NCBI GenBank assembly: GCA_021775525.1
Contig: JAJFHQ010000068.1
Location: 24,208-88,207, forward strand
Direction of reading: 5' to 3'
Length of the DNA stretch: 64,000 nt
DNA from: Hyphomicrobiales bacterium
GTDB taxonomy: Bacteria > Pseudomonadota > Alphaproteobacteria > Rhizobiales > Methyloligellaceae
The position numbers were made by a program, and so were the translations under genes. Below are positions 31,369-42,836 of the stretch, piece after piece (the stretch's first letter is position 1; every line of letters begins with the position of its first letter). The notes beneath the pieces are model-generated. The model had not been told where the DNA came from. It saw only the letters and a program-made list of their open reading frames with translations, and searched no databases.

Positions 31369-31748
31369 CAAGATTGATCCGCAGTGCGGTCCGGTCCGGT
31401 GTAAACGCAACCCTCCTGACAGGTGTCACGGGAAATGACAATTTCCGCCAAACCTGGAACACGATTGTGCAGCCGGTCCCATAGCCATTTTGAAATCAGC
31501 TCAAGGGTCGGATTTTCAAGCCCCTCGATCTTGTTCAGAAAATTATGATCGAGCGTGCCACGCAGCTCATCTATGGCGCTTTTCAGATCATCAAGCGGGA
31601 ATACGAGGCCGGATTCTGCCTCCGGCTCCCCGTCAATACTCACGCGCACACGGAATGAATGACCGTGAATCCGGGCGTTCGGATGGCCTTCGGGTGCGGA
31701 GGGCAGGTAGTGCGCGCCCTCGAATGTAAATTCCTTATAAATACGCAT
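31368..31748 (-). CDS. queD: QueD-family 6-carboxytetrahydropterin synthase, catalytic Cys replaced
   Basis: By position and fold the queuosine-pathway QueD, converting 7,8-dihydroneopterin triphosphate to 6-carboxytetrahydropterin. The 126 residues keep the three zinc His residues (His13 in GAHYLP, His28 and His30 in RIHGHSF) and the Asp-His pair in LDHNFL. However, the CxxxHGH motif of canonical QueD reads NxxxHGH here (Asn24 in [10 protein letters not shown]), and the catalytic Glu of the ETC segment is Asp (SRDTCQEG). It may be a family variant with altered chemistry or an active enzyme using other residues. The operon context strongly supports the queuosine role. Confidence 0.85.
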   Translation of the reverse strand: MRIYKEFTFEGAHYLPSAPEGHPNARIHGHSFRVRVSIDGEPEAESGLVFPLDDLKSAIDELRGTLDHNFLNKIEGLENPTLELISKWLWDRLHNRVPGLAEIVISRDTCQEGCVYTGPDRTADQS

Positions 31749-31792
31749 GGGCCGCTCTTTACGGGATTTTTCGCTGCAATACCAGATGGCTT

Positions 31793-32425
31793 TCAGGCAA
31801 TTCCGATGAGTTTATGCGTTTGCAGGCTGAGCCGCCATTGCGGATGCTCAAGACAGTAGTCGAGGGCGGCCTGCGTGTTTTCGGTCCGGGCCTGGCTATC
31901 CATTGGCTGCAGCAGGAATGTGCCGAAATCCAGCCCCGCTAAATCTTCCAGTGAAATGCCTTCCTGCGGATAGACGAGCTTCAACTCATCTCCCCATGTC
32001 TGTACCAGGTCAGCGCCTGCCTTGGGACTGATGCAAATCCAGTCAATGGTACGTGGCACTGGTAGAGTCCCGTTGGATTCTATTGCGATTTCGAAGCCGG
32101 CCATGTGAAGAGCCTCGATGAGCGCATCATCCACCTGCAGCATGGGTTCACCGCCGGTCAACACCACCAATGGCTTTTCGTTATGCTGCGCGCCCAAGTG
32201 GCCCATGCAGGCATTCGCCAGAGTGTCCGCCCTTTCAAACTGTCCGCCACCTGGCCCGTCCGTTCCGACGAACTGCGTATCGCAGAACCGGCAGACTGCA
32301 TTTGCTCGGTCTTGTTCGCGCCCGGACCACAGATTGCAGCCCGCGAAGCGGCAAAAAACCGCACGACGGCCCGTTTGTGCGCCTTCGCCCTGCAAAGTGA
32401 GATAGATTTCTTTGACCGAGTACAT
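31793..32425 (-). CDS. queE: 7-carboxy-7-deazaguanine synthase QueE
   Basis: Radical SAM enzyme that contracts the pterin ring to 7-carboxy-7-deazaguanine. In 210 residues the cluster motif is the QueE form CX14CX2C, with Cys30, Cys45 and Cys48. The N-terminal VKEIYLTLQGEGAQTGR and the GGEPMLQVD segment are typical. It starts two bases after the queC stop and lies 44 bases before queD. Confidence 0.95.
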   Translation of the reverse strand: MYSVKEIYLTLQGEGAQTGRRAVFCRFAGCNLWSGREQDRANAVCRFCDTQFVGTDGPGGGQFERADTLANACMGHLGAQHNEKPLVVLTGGEPMLQVDDALIEALHMAGFEIAIESNGTLPVPRTIDWICISPKAGADLVQTWGDELKLVYPQEGISLEDLAGLDFGTFLLQPMDSQARTENTQAALDYCLEHPQWRLSLQTHKLIGIA

Positions 32426-32427
32426 TT

Positions 32428-34581
<2,154 letters not shown>

Positions 34582-34673
34582 CCTCCGCTTAAGACAATGG
34601 CCATAGCCTGAAGGTCCGGCTTGGAGTGAATTCACACCGGCTCACTCCGCGCGCAACAACTGACGGCACCAGA

Positions 34674-34985
34674 ATGACAGTTCGCAAAGCACTCTTTCCA
34701 CTCACTTGCCTGGGTCTCATGGGCTACTTCACCTATCACCTGATCGTCGGTGATCATGGTCTGGATTCGCGCGCACGTCTCCAGACACAAATCAAAACCG
34801 TTGAAGGGGAACTCAAGGGATTGCAGGCCGTACGCGAACGCCTCGACCGCGATGTGGCGCTCATGCGCGCTGACAAGCTAGATCCAGACATGCTTGATGA
34901 GCGCGCGCGGACTATCCTCAATTTCTCCCACCCTGATGACATCGTGATCATGGACAAACCGTCCGCATCGGCCACAAAGCCCTGA
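34674..34985 (+). CDS. ftsB: FtsB-like cell division protein (DivIC family)
   Basis: Small bitopic division protein that acts with FtsL and FtsQ in the divisome. From the ATG at 34674 it has 103 residues: a short cytoplasmic start, one membrane segment (about 7-23, LFPLTCLGLMGYFTYHLI), then a coiled coil (RARLQTQIKTVEGELKGLQA) and the family segment MLDERARTILNFSHPDDIVI. A GTG at 34626 would add 16 residues. It lies between eno and pdhA, the usual alphaproteobacterial place. Confidence 0.86.
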   Translation: MTVRKALFPLTCLGLMGYFTYHLIVGDHGLDSRARLQTQIKTVEGELKGLQAVRERLDRDVALMRADKLDPDMLDERARTILNFSHPDDIVIMDKPSASATKP

Positions 34986-35044
34986 GCCACCCACCGCGTA
35001 GCAGATCATCAAATCTTGCATAGCTTATATTTTGTTTGTTTTTC

Positions 35045-35065
35045 AAATCACTGGTGATTTTTATT
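35045..35065 (+). terminator. Weak hairpin with T-rich tail after ftsB
   Basis: AAATCA-CTGG-TGATTT (6-bp stem, 4-base loop) followed by TTATT, 60 bp after the ftsB stop and 79 bp before pdhA. It could end the eno-ftsB transcript. The stem is AT-rich and short, so termination would be weak. Confidence 0.3.
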
Positions 35066-35067
35066 AA

Positions 35068-35124
35068 TCCCTCAAGCGATGTGGCATATGGCCAACAGTT
35101 CGTGTTACTTTTTCCTTTGAGGGA
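35068..35124 (+). promoter_or_regulatory. 8-bp inverted repeat in the pdhA leader
   Basis: TCCCTCAA (35068-35075) and TTGAGGGA (35117-35124) are perfect inverted copies 41 bases apart, just upstream of the pdhA ribosome site. A small TGGC/GCCA pair lies inside the loop. The arms could form an mRNA stem or be two halves of a protein site. No known regulator motif was recognised. Confidence 0.3.
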
Positions 35125-35143
35125 AGTAGTACAGGGAGGCTTG

Positions 35144-36199
35144 ATGACCGCGTCTGAAGAACACGCTAGTGTCCACGCTGACGAAGATATCATGAACATC
35201 GTGGAGACCGCCGGGTCCAACGCCTCTGTTCCAGATTTTAATGCCGAGCAGGAACGTCACGCATATCGCGAGATGCTTCTTATCCGCCGTTTCGAGGAAA
35301 AGGCGGGCCAGCTCTACGGAATGGGGTTTATTGGCGGCTTTTGTCATCTTTATATTGGCCAGGAAGCCGTTGTTACCGGCATGCAGATGGCCATCAAGAA
35401 GGGTGACCAGCTGATCACAACCTACCGCGACCACGGCCACATGCTGAGCGCCGGCATGGACCCGAAAGGCGTCATGGCAGAGCTGACTGGCCGTGAGAGT
35501 GGGTATTCACGCGGCAAGGGCGGCTCCATGCACATGTTTTCCATCGAGGCCAACTTTTATGGCGGACATGGCATCGTCGGGGCTTCCACACCCTTGGGCA
35601 GCGGGCTTGCATTCGCAAACAAATATCGTGGCAATGACAATGTGTGCCTGTCATATTTCGGTGACGGATCAGCCAACCAGGGTCAGGTCTACGAAGCCTT
35701 CAATATGGCCAAGCTGTGGAGCCTTCCGGTCATCTACATCATTGAAAACAACAAATACGCCATGGGCACGAGTATCGACCGCTCATCCTCCACCACGGAT
35801 CTCTCACAACGCGGCGCGAGCTTCGACATCCCGGGTGAACAGATTGACGGCATGGATGTACGCGCCGTGAAGGCGGCTGGCGACATGGCAGTTGCACGGG
35901 CGCGCGAGGGCAAAGGTCCGTATATCCTGGAAATGCTCACATACCGCTACCGCGGTCATTCCATGTCCGATCCGGCTAAATACCGCACCAAAGAGGAGGT
36001 GCAGAAGATGCGAACCGAACATGACCCGATTGAACAGGTGCGGGCACGTATGCTGGACAAGGGGATTGCCGGCGAAGACGAATTGAAACAGATAGACAAG
36101 GATGTCCGCGCCATTGTCAATGAGGCGGCTGAATATGCACAAAATGCTCCTGAACCAGCGGCATCGGAGCTTTATACGGACATATTGAAGGAAACGTAG
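35144..36199 (+). CDS. pdhA: Pyruvate dehydrogenase E1 component, alpha subunit
   Basis: Thiamin diphosphate-dependent decarboxylase subunit of the pyruvate dehydrogenase complex, working with PdhB. The ATG at 35144 has a strong GGGAGG six bases upstream; the frame runs back to 35036 without homology. In 351 residues the thiamin motif GDG...NN is seen as [14 protein letters not shown] then IIENN, along with [11 protein letters not shown]-type [26 protein letters not shown] and YRGHSMSDP. First gene of pdhA-pdhB-pdhC-lpd. Confidence 0.97.
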   Translation: MTASEEHASVHADEDIMNIVETAGSNASVPDFNAEQERHAYREMLLIRRFEEKAGQLYGMGFIGGFCHLYIGQEAVVTGMQMAIKKGDQLITTYRDHGHMLSAGMDPKGVMAELTGRESGYSRGKGGSMHMFSIEANFYGGHGIVGASTPLGSGLAFANKYRGNDNVCLSYFGDGSANQGQVYEAFNMAKLWSLPVIYIIENNKYAMGTSIDRSSSTTDLSQRGASFDIPGEQIDGMDVRAVKAAGDMAVARAREGKGPYILEMLTYRYRGHSMSDPAKYRTKEEVQKMRTEHDPIEQVRARMLDKGIAGEDELKQIDKDVRAIVNEAAEYAQNAPEPAASELYTDILKET

Positions 36200-36242
36200 G
36201 CGGCGTATAGCGCACCGCCAGGGGGAGGCTTTAGTACATATT

Positions 36243-37619
36243 ATGGCGACCGAAATTCTGATGCCGGCTCTCTCGCCGACGATGGAAGAGGGCAAGCTCT
36301 CAAAGTGGCTTGTCAAAGAAGGGGACAGCGTTCAGTCCGGCGATGTCATTGCCGAGATTGAAACCGACAAGGCCACCATGGAAGTGGAGGCGGTCGATGA
36401 AGGCACGCTTGCCAAAATTCTGGTTGAGGAAGGTACCGAGAGCGTAAAGGTCAATACGCCGATCGCAGTTATTGCCGAAGAGGGCGAAGAGGTTTCAGCT
36501 GAAGCGCCATCAGCAGCCCCGGTTGAAGCAGCGGCCCCACCTCCAGAGGCAAAGCCAGCCTCATCCCCTGAACCCGCACCCGCTGCCCCGGCAGTGATGG
36601 CGGCGGCGGATCCTGAAATTTCCCCGGACACCGAAAGCTCACCCTTGACCGTGCGCGAAGCTCTGCGCGATGCCATGGCGGAAGAAATGCGCCGGGATGG
36701 CGATGTCTTCCTGATGGGTGAGGAAGTGGCGCAATATCAGGGCGCCTACAAGGTAAGTCAGGGGTTGCTGGATGAGTTTGGCGACCGGCGCGTCATCGAT
36801 ACACCCATCACCGAGCATGGCTTTTGCGGCATCGGCGTGGGTGCTGCATTGGCTGGCTTGAAACCCATTGTCGAGTTCATGACCTGGAATTTCGCCATGC
36901 AGGCGATCGACCACATCATTAATTCCGCCGCCAAGACACTGTATATGTCAGGTGGCCAGATGGGATGCCCGATCGTGTTCCGCGGCGCCAATGGCGCAGC
37001 TGCGCGCGTGGCCGCCCAGCACAGCCAATGCTACTCGGCCTGGTATGCCCATGTTCCGGGTCTGAAGGTAATTGCACCTTACACGGCCTCTGACGCCAAG
37101 GGCCTGCTAAAGGCTGCAATCCGCGACCCGAATCCAATCGTGTTCCTGGAAAATGAACTCCTCTACGGCCAGAGCTTCGATGTGCCCAAGGATGACGATT
37201 GGGTCTTGCCTATTGGCAAGGCCAAGGTGGTCCGGGAGGGAAGCGATGTGACACTGGTCTCTTTCTCTCATGGCATGGCCTACACGTTGGAAGCCGCGGA
37301 AGTTTTAAGCGGGGAGGGCATCAAAGCAGAAGTCATTGATTTGCGCACCCTACGCCCACTCGACATGGCAACAATTATAGATTCGGTGAAAAAGACCAAC
37401 CGGATCGTGACGGTCGAGGAAGCCTGGCCGGTCTGCTCCATCGGCTCCGAAATATGTTCCTCAGTTGCACGGGATGCGTTCGATTATCTCGACGCGCCCC
37501 CAACACAAGTATCGGGTGCAGATGTTCCCATGCCTTATGCCGCCAACCTTGAAGCGCTTGCATTGCCGAGCGCAGGGCAAGTGGCCGATGCCGCGCGTGC
37601 AGTTTGTTACGCGAAGTGA
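36243..37619 (+). CDS. pdhB: Pyruvate dehydrogenase E1 component, beta subunit, with N-terminal lipoyl domain
   Basis: Partner of PdhA. The 458 residues start with a full lipoyl domain (about 1-78; the lipoylated Lys lies in [11 protein letters not shown]), then an Ala/Pro-rich linker (about 80-130), then the transketolase-like beta subunit with [26 protein letters not shown] and [11 protein letters not shown] lipoyl domain on E1 beta is a known alphaproteobacterial arrangement. It is nearly the same as the lipoyl domain of the adjacent PdhC, which suggests duplication and reattachment. LipA, needed to lipoylate it, is encoded 4 kb downstream. Confidence 0.97.
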   Translation: MATEILMPALSPTMEEGKLSKWLVKEGDSVQSGDVIAEIETDKATMEVEAVDEGTLAKILVEEGTESVKVNTPIAVIAEEGEEVSAEAPSAAPVEAAAPPPEAKPASSPEPAPAAPAVMAAADPEISPDTESSPLTVREALRDAMAEEMRRDGDVFLMGEEVAQYQGAYKVSQGLLDEFGDRRVIDTPITEHGFCGIGVGAALAGLKPIVEFMTWNFAMQAIDHIINSAAKTLYMSGGQMGCPIVFRGANGAAARVAAQHSQCYSAWYAHVPGLKVIAPYTASDAKGLLKAAIRDPNPIVFLENELLYGQSFDVPKDDDWVLPIGKAKVVREGSDVTLVSFSHGMAYTLEAAEVLSGEGIKAEVIDLRTLRPLDMATIIDSVKKTNRIVTVEEAWPVCSIGSEICSSVARDAFDYLDAPPTQVSGADVPMPYAANLEALALPSAGQVADAARAVCYAK

Positions 37620-37667
37620 ATACAGGCTGTGGTCCGGAAGAATTCCAGGAATTAAAGAGAGGCCCCG

Positions 37668-39035
37668 ATGCCCATTGAAATTTTGATGCCAGCGCTCTCG
37701 CCGACCATGGAAGATGGCAAACTTGCCAAATGGATGGTCAAGGAAGGCGATACGGTTTCTTCCGGTGATGTTCTGGCTGAGATCGAGACCGACAAGGCAA
37801 CCATGGAAGTCGAGGCGGTCGATGAGGGCGTCATTGGAAAAATCCTCATCGGCGAAGGCACCGAACACGTGGCCGTGAACAAGCCCATTGCTGTTCTGCT
37901 TGAAGAAGGGGAGGACAACAGCGCTCTGGAAGGTTTTGAAGGGGGCGGCGTACAGCCTGCAGCCGCAACTCCCGAGACGCAAACACCCACTCCGACGGCA
38001 GGTCCTGCACCTGAACCAGAACCGGCAACCTCATCCCAACCGACGGCAGCCCCTGCATCTAGCACGTCCAATGGCCAGGGTGGGCGCGTCATCGCTTCAC
38101 CGCTCGCGCGCAGATTGGCGAGAGACGGCAATCTGGACCTCTCAGGCTTGAAGGGCAGTGGGCCAAACGGACGCATCGTCAAGCAGGATGTTGAAAAAGC
38201 ACTTGCTGGCGGAGCAGCACCGGCTGCTCCTGCTGCTGAGGCGACTTCGGCCGGGCAGGTCATGCCCGCCACAATGCCTTCGTCTGCTTCGATCCCCGCC
38301 ATGGCGGACGATGAAATTCTGGCGCTTTATGAGCCCGGCACATATGAAGTCGTGCCTCATGACAATATGCGCCGCATCATCGCCACGCGTCTGACACAAG
38401 CAAAATCGACAATCCCGCATTTTTATCTGTCGCTGGATTGCAGGCTCGATGCGCTGCTCGCCGCGCGCCAGCGCCTCAACGCAATGAGCGCGCCGGAGGG
38501 ACCGAACGCCTTCAAGATTTCCGTCAATGATATGATCATCAAGGCCATGGCCATGGCGCTTCAGAAGGTGCCGGATGCGAATGCCACCTGGACGGAGCAG
38601 GGGGTCCTGCGCCACCGCTCGTCCGATGTCGGCGTTGCGGTTGCCATTGATGGTGGGCTGTTCACCCCGGTCATCCGCCATGGTGAAGTCAAAAGCCTGT
38701 CGGAAATTTCCAACGAGATGAAAGATCTTGCAGGTCGCGCCCGTAACCGCCGTTTGGCGCCCCACGAATATCAGGGCGGCACCACGTCGATTTCCAATCT
38801 CGGAATGATGGGCATCAAGTCGTTCGACGCGGTTATTAATCCGCCGCACTCGTCAATCCTGGCTGTAGGGGCGGGTGAGAAACGACCAATCATCAAAAAT
38901 GACAGCATTGAAGTCGCAACCATGATGAGTTGCACCCTGTCTTGTGACCATCGTGTTGTCGATGGCGCACTAGGCGCAGAACTTCTCGATGCCTTCAAGG
39001 GATTCATCGAAGAGCCTGTAACGATGCTGGTTTAA
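37668..39035 (+). CDS. pdhC: Dihydrolipoyllysine acetyltransferase (pyruvate dehydrogenase E2)
   Basis: Core of the complex: accepts the acetyl group from E1 and passes it to CoA. The 455 residues show one lipoyl domain (about 1-78, [11 protein letters not shown]), a Pro/Ala/Thr-rich linker, the peripheral subunit-binding domain (about 138-175, [16 protein letters not shown] then [10 protein letters not shown]), a second Ala-rich linker, and the catalytic acyltransferase domain with the C-terminal [12 protein letters not shown] containing the active His and Asp. It follows pdhB by 48 bp with AGAGAGG before the ATG. Confidence 0.97.
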   Translation: MPIEILMPALSPTMEDGKLAKWMVKEGDTVSSGDVLAEIETDKATMEVEAVDEGVIGKILIGEGTEHVAVNKPIAVLLEEGEDNSALEGFEGGGVQPAAATPETQTPTPTAGPAPEPEPATSSQPTAAPASSTSNGQGGRVIASPLARRLARDGNLDLSGLKGSGPNGRIVKQDVEKALAGGAAPAAPAAEATSAGQVMPATMPSSASIPAMADDEILALYEPGTYEVVPHDNMRRIIATRLTQAKSTIPHFYLSLDCRLDALLAARQRLNAMSAPEGPNAFKISVNDMIIKAMAMALQKVPDANATWTEQGVLRHRSSDVGVAVAIDGGLFTPVIRHGEVKSLSEISNEMKDLAGRARNRRLAPHEYQGGTTSISNLGMMGIKSFDAVINPPHSSILAVGAGEKRPIIKNDSIEVATMMSCTLSCDHRVVDGALGAELLDAFKGFIEEPVTMLV

Positions 39036-39092
39036 GGCGGAGCGTCAACCACCACTTCTTGTCTGTGCAGCAACCCCTATTGGAGAGGCCAA

Positions 39093-40499
39093 ATGTCTGA
39101 AAACACCTTCGATCTGGCCGTCATCGGAGGCGGACCTGGCGGTTATGTCGCCGCCATTCGCGCAGCCCAACTGGGCATGAACGCTTGCGTCATTGAACGC
39201 GAGCATCTTGGCGGCATTTGTCTGAACTGGGGATGCATTCCGACGAAAGCGCTCCTGCGCAGTTCGGAGCTCTATCATCTGTTCAACCATGCGGACGAAT
39301 TCGGATTGTCTGCCAGTAATATAGAGTTTGATATTGAGAAAATAATCAAACGTAGCCGCACGGTCTCAAAAAGGCTGACAGGCGGTGTTGGTTACCTCAT
39401 GAAAAAGAACAAAATTACAGTCTTTGACGGCACGGCAAAACTCAAGGGTAAGGGTGTTATTGGTGTGTCTGGGCAGGACGGCGAAGCGCAGCCTGATGTG
39501 CAGGCAAAACACATCATCGTCGCCACGGGCGCTCGGGCACGCTCACTGCCAAACCTTGAGGGAGATGGCAAGCTGGTCTGGACCTACAAGGAAGCCATGA
39601 TCCCTGACCATATGCCCAAATCGCTGCTGGTGGTGGGCTCAGGCGCCATTGGCATCGAGTTCGCGAGTTTCTACCGCACGCTGGGCGCTGAAGTGACGGT
39701 CGTCGAGGTCATGGACCGGGTGCTGCCGGTCGAGGATGAAGAGATCTCTGACCTTGCCCAAAAAGCGTTTGAGAAACAAGGCATGAATATTTTCACTGGC
39801 ACGACCGTGGAAGGTCTGGTGAAGGGCGAGAACAGTGTCACGGCAACGCTCAAAAAGGCCGATGGCTCATCTGAAGCCATCACTGTAGAACGGGTCATCC
39901 TCGCTATCGGCATTACCGGCAATGTGGAAGACATCGGCCTCGAGGAGGCCGGCGTCAAAGTTGATCGTGGGCATGTTGTCATCGATGAGTGGTGCCGCAC
40001 AGACGTTGATGGCGTTTATGCTATTGGCGATGTCGCAGGCCCGCCATGGCTCGCGCACAAGGCAAGCCATGAAGGTGTAATATGCGTTGAAAAAATAGCC
40101 GGCGTTGATGGAGTCCACCCGCTGGACACCTCGAACATACCGGGCTGCACCTATTGCTGGCCGCAGGTCGCCAGCATCGGTATGACAGAACAGAAGGCTA
40201 AGGAAGAAGGGCGTGAAGTAAAGGTCGGCCGCTTCCCCTACCAGGGCAATGGTAAGGCCATCGCCCTTGGCGAGACTGACGGACTGGTCAAAACCATTTT
40301 CGATGCAAAGACCGGCGAGTTGCTCGGAGCGCATATGATCGGTGCAGAAGTGACTGAACTGATTCAGGGTTACGGCGTGGCCAAAACGCTGGAAACCACG
40401 GAAGCGGAACTCATGCACACCGTCTTCCCCCATCCCACGCTGTCAGAAATGATGCATGAATCCGTCCTCGACGCCTACGGGCGAGTAATGCATATTTAG
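39093..40499 (+). CDS. lpd: Dihydrolipoyl dehydrogenase (E3)
   Basis: Flavoprotein that reoxidises the lipoyl groups with NAD. The 468 residues contain the FAD-binding GGGPGGYVAAIRAAQLG, the redox disulfide in GGICLNWGCIPTKAL, the NAD-binding VVGSGAIGIEFASFY, and the C-terminal HPHPTLSEMMHE with the catalytic His-Glu. As the fourth gene of the pdh operon it most likely serves pyruvate dehydrogenase; other copies may serve 2-oxoglutarate dehydrogenase elsewhere. Confidence 0.97.
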   Translation: MSENTFDLAVIGGGPGGYVAAIRAAQLGMNACVIEREHLGGICLNWGCIPTKALLRSSELYHLFNHADEFGLSASNIEFDIEKIIKRSRTVSKRLTGGVGYLMKKNKITVFDGTAKLKGKGVIGVSGQDGEAQPDVQAKHIIVATGARARSLPNLEGDGKLVWTYKEAMIPDHMPKSLLVVGSGAIGIEFASFYRTLGAEVTVVEVMDRVLPVEDEEISDLAQKAFEKQGMNIFTGTTVEGLVKGENSVTATLKKADGSSEAITVERVILAIGITGNVEDIGLEEAGVKVDRGHVVIDEWCRTDVDGVYAIGDVAGPPWLAHKASHEGVICVEKIAGVDGVHPLDTSNIPGCTYCWPQVASIGMTEQKAKEEGREVKVGRFPYQGNGKAIALGETDGLVKTIFDAKTGELLGAHMIGAEVTELIQGYGVAKTLETTEAELMHTVFPHPTLSEMMHESVLDAYGRVMHI

Positions 40500-40538
40500 C
40501 GGTCACAGTCAGGACTGGACAAAGAAGGGTCAGTACAG

Positions 40539-40811
40539 ATGGAATCACATGGTTTGCTAGGAATGCCGGGAGTTGGATTTTTCGGCATGTTGTTTATCGG
40601 GATCATTGCCGGATACGTGGCTGAAAAAATTACCGCCAGCGACCACGGCCTGTTCACAAACCTTCTGGTCGGCATTGCCGGCGCATTTGTCGGCGGAACA
40701 TTGGCCACGACACTTGGCGTTCATGTCTACGGGTTCCTGGGCTCGCTGCTCACCGCGTCTGTTGGCGCGGTGATCGTGTTGTGGGTCTGGCGCCGCGTCA
40801 CATCGGGTTAA
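40539..40811 (+). CDS. GlsB/YeaQ/YmgE-family small membrane protein (copy 1)
   Basis: 90 residues with three hydrophobic segments (about 13-30, 40-60, 65-85) separated by short Gly-rich turns, as in the transglycosylase-associated / YeaQ family: GMLFIGIIAGYVAEKI, then NLLVGIAGAFVGGTLA and a final VWRRVTSG. The family is linked to stress responses in some Gram-positive and enteric bacteria, but its molecular role is unknown. It is the first of three such genes between lpd and lipA. Confidence 0.8.
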   Translation: MESHGLLGMPGVGFFGMLFIGIIAGYVAEKITASDHGLFTNLLVGIAGAFVGGTLATTLGVHVYGFLGSLLTASVGAVIVLWVWRRVTSG

Positions 40812-40825
40812 AAGGAGACACGCAC

Positions 40826-41065
40826 ATGGAACTGATTATTTTTCTGGTCGTCGGCCTGATTGCCGGGTTTATCGCCGCCCATTTCATGGGAGCAAAGCAG
40901 GATTTGGTCACCAATCTGATTGTTGGTGTAGTGGGAGCTGTTATTGGCGGGATCATCGCCGGCGTGCTTGGTATTGCAGCCTATGGACTTATCGGACGCA
41001 TTGTTATTGCAACGCTTGGCGCAATGCTGACCCTGTTCGTCTGGCGGAAATATAAAAGCCGTTAG
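40826..41065 (+). CDS. GlsB/YeaQ/YmgE-family small membrane protein (copy 2)
   Basis: 79 residues from the ATG at 40826, preceded by AAGGAG; an earlier start at 40781 would overlap copy 1. It has the same three-segment layout: IIFLVVGLIAGFIAAHFMG, NLIVGVVGAVIGGIIAG, and a C-terminal FVWRKYKSR. It resembles copy 1 in the middle block (NLxVGxxGAxxGGxxA), so the two are probably a tandem duplication. They start 14 bp apart and should be co-transcribed. Confidence 0.82.
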   Translation: MELIIFLVVGLIAGFIAAHFMGAKQDLVTNLIVGVVGAVIGGIIAGVLGIAAYGLIGRIVIATLGAMLTLFVWRKYKSR

Positions 41066-41097
41066 GCTTATCAGATCCGCAGATCAGGAACACACGA

Positions 41098-41343
41098 ATG
41101 GACCCCTTCAGCATCCTCATGTTCGTGGCCGTCGGGCTGATCGCAAGTCATGTGGCGCATAAAACCAGCGAAGGCGAGATAACGCTTCCCCCGGCACTTT
41201 CGTTCGGGCTTGCGGGGGCGCTTGTTGGTGGCATTGCCGCGGTGGAAGCCGGTATGGAATTCTATGCCATTCTCGGCCCGATGGTTGTTGCAACCGGATG
41301 TGCCACTGTGTGCCTCCTGACATGGCGGCAATTGCAGGCTTAA
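41098..41343 (+). CDS. Small three-segment membrane protein (diverged relative of the two upstream)
   Basis: 81 residues with three hydrophobic stretches (ILMFVAVGLIASHVAHK, FGLAGALVGGIAAVEAG and a C-terminal ILGPMVVATGCATVCLL) and a short end LTWRQLQA. The GALVGG turn and the size match its neighbours, but overall similarity is weak, so it may be a diverged third copy. It ends 18 bp before lipA. Unknown function. Confidence 0.65.
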   Translation: MDPFSILMFVAVGLIASHVAHKTSEGEITLPPALSFGLAGALVGGIAAVEAGMEFYAILGPMVVATGCATVCLLTWRQLQA

Positions 41344-41361
41344 GGCACGGACAGGTTTTCC

Positions 41362-42327
41362 ATGGTGACGATCCTCGATACGGTCTCGAAAGCAAAGCAG
41401 GAGCGACCGCGCCATCCTGAAAAACTCGGGAATCCTGATACGCCCCTGTTGCGTAAGCCGTCGTGGATTCGGGTCAAGGCACCCGGATCGCCGGTCTATA
41501 ACGAAACCCGGGCGATCATGCGCGAAAACGGGCTGCACACGGTGTGCGAAGAAGCAGGATGCCCCAACATCGGCGAATGCTGGTCCAAGAAACACGCCAC
41601 CATGATGATCATGGGCGACACCTGCACGCGCGCCTGCGCATTCTGCAATGTGCGCACGGGCCAGCCGGAACCGCTTGATGCATCGGAACCTGAGAATGTG
41701 GGGCGCGCCGTTTCCAAGCTGGGGCTCAACCACGTAGTCATCACATCAGTTGACCGCGATGACCTTGAAGATGGCGGTGCTACACATTTTGCCAAAGTTA
41801 TTGCCGCCACGCGAAAGCTATCACCGGGCACTACCATCGAAGTTCTGACACCCGATTTCCTGCGCAAGGATGGGGCTATCGAAACCGTGGCCGACGCGAA
41901 GCCCGATGTGTTCAACCACAATCTTGAAACCGTGCCCTCGCTTTATATTTCAATACGTCCCGGCGCGCGTTACTTCCATTCGCTCAGGTTGCTGCAGCAG
42001 GTAAAGGAACGCGACACGAGCATGTTCACCAAATCAGGCATCATGGTGGGGCTGGGCGAGGAGCGTCACGAAGTGCTGCAGGTGATGGACGATTTGCGCG
42101 CCGCAAATGTCGATTTCCTGACCATTGGCCAATATCTCCAACCGACCCGGAAGCATGCAGCCGTTGAACGCTTCGTCACGCCCGATGAATTCAAGGCCTA
42201 TGAACGCATGGCTTACGGCAAGGGTTTTCTGCTTGTATCCTCAAGCCCACTGACCCGCTCGTCTTATCATGCGGGTGACGATTTTGCCCGCTTGCGGGAT
42301 GCTCGCACCTCTTCAATGGCAGGCTAG
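41362..42327 (+). CDS. lipA: Lipoyl synthase
   Basis: Radical SAM enzyme that inserts two sulfurs into protein-bound octanoyl groups. In 321 residues it has the auxiliary cluster Cys residues in [13 protein letters not shown], the radical SAM motif CTRACAFCN (CxxxCxxC), and the C-terminal RSSYHA Ser that binds the auxiliary cluster. It lies downstream of the pyruvate dehydrogenase operon, whose PdhB and PdhC subunits are its direct clients. lipB is not seen here. Confidence 0.97.
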   Translation: MVTILDTVSKAKQERPRHPEKLGNPDTPLLRKPSWIRVKAPGSPVYNETRAIMRENGLHTVCEEAGCPNIGECWSKKHATMMIMGDTCTRACAFCNVRTGQPEPLDASEPENVGRAVSKLGLNHVVITSVDRDDLEDGGATHFAKVIAATRKLSPGTTIEVLTPDFLRKDGAIETVADAKPDVFNHNLETVPSLYISIRPGARYFHSLRLLQQVKERDTSMFTKSGIMVGLGEERHEVLQVMDDLRAANVDFLTIGQYLQPTRKHAAVERFVTPDEFKAYERMAYGKGFLLVSSSPLTRSSYHAGDDFARLRDARTSSMAG

Positions 42328-42343
42328 AAAGCACATACCCATC

Positions 42344-42829
42344 ATGAAGACGTTCCAGAGCTCGCGCCGGGTCGCACACTCGGCCAATGACATGTACGCA
42401 CTGGTGGCCGATGTCGAGCGGTACCCTGAGTTTTTACCGCTTTGCAAGGCGCTGAAATTACGCTCCCGTGACACAATTGAGGGCAAAGACATCCTCACTG
42501 CCGACATGACGGTCGCTTACAAGATTTTCAGTGAAACTTTTACCAGCCGCGTGACGCTTGAGCCTAACGGCCCGAAGATTCTCGTTGAATATATGAACGG
42601 CCCATTCAGCCACATGGAAAACCGGTGGGATTTCCGTGCTGTTGGTGAGAGTGAGTGCGAGGTTGATTTCTATATCGCCTACGAATTTAACGCCGGGCCG
42701 TTGGGGCTGATGATGGGGACGATGTTTGACCAGGCGTTTGGCAAGTTCGCCGAGGCTTTCGAAAAACGAGCCGATGTCGTTTACGGCAAAAACGATGTCA
42801 CAAATCATGCCCGCCTGGGCGGTTGCTAG
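42344..42829 (+). CDS. RatA/Coq10-like START-domain protein
   Basis: 161 residues from the ATG at 42344 (MKTFQSSRRVAHSANDMY). The START/aromatase-cyclase type fold is indicated by LVADVERYPEFLPLC at the N-terminus, the central FSETFTSRVTLEP and GPFSHMENRWDFR, and the final helix MFDQAFGKFAEAFEKRAD. In alphaproteobacteria this family includes Coq10-type ubiquinone-binding proteins, and the E. coli relative is called RatA. The quinone role is more likely here but unproven. It starts 16 bp after lipA and converges with the pncC-like gene. Confidence 0.8.
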   Translation: MKTFQSSRRVAHSANDMYALVADVERYPEFLPLCKALKLRSRDTIEGKDILTADMTVAYKIFSETFTSRVTLEPNGPKILVEYMNGPFSHMENRWDFRAVGESECEVDFYIAYEFNAGPLGLMMGTMFDQAFGKFAEAFEKRADVVYGKNDVTNHARLGGC

Positions 42830-42836
42830 CTCCAGC

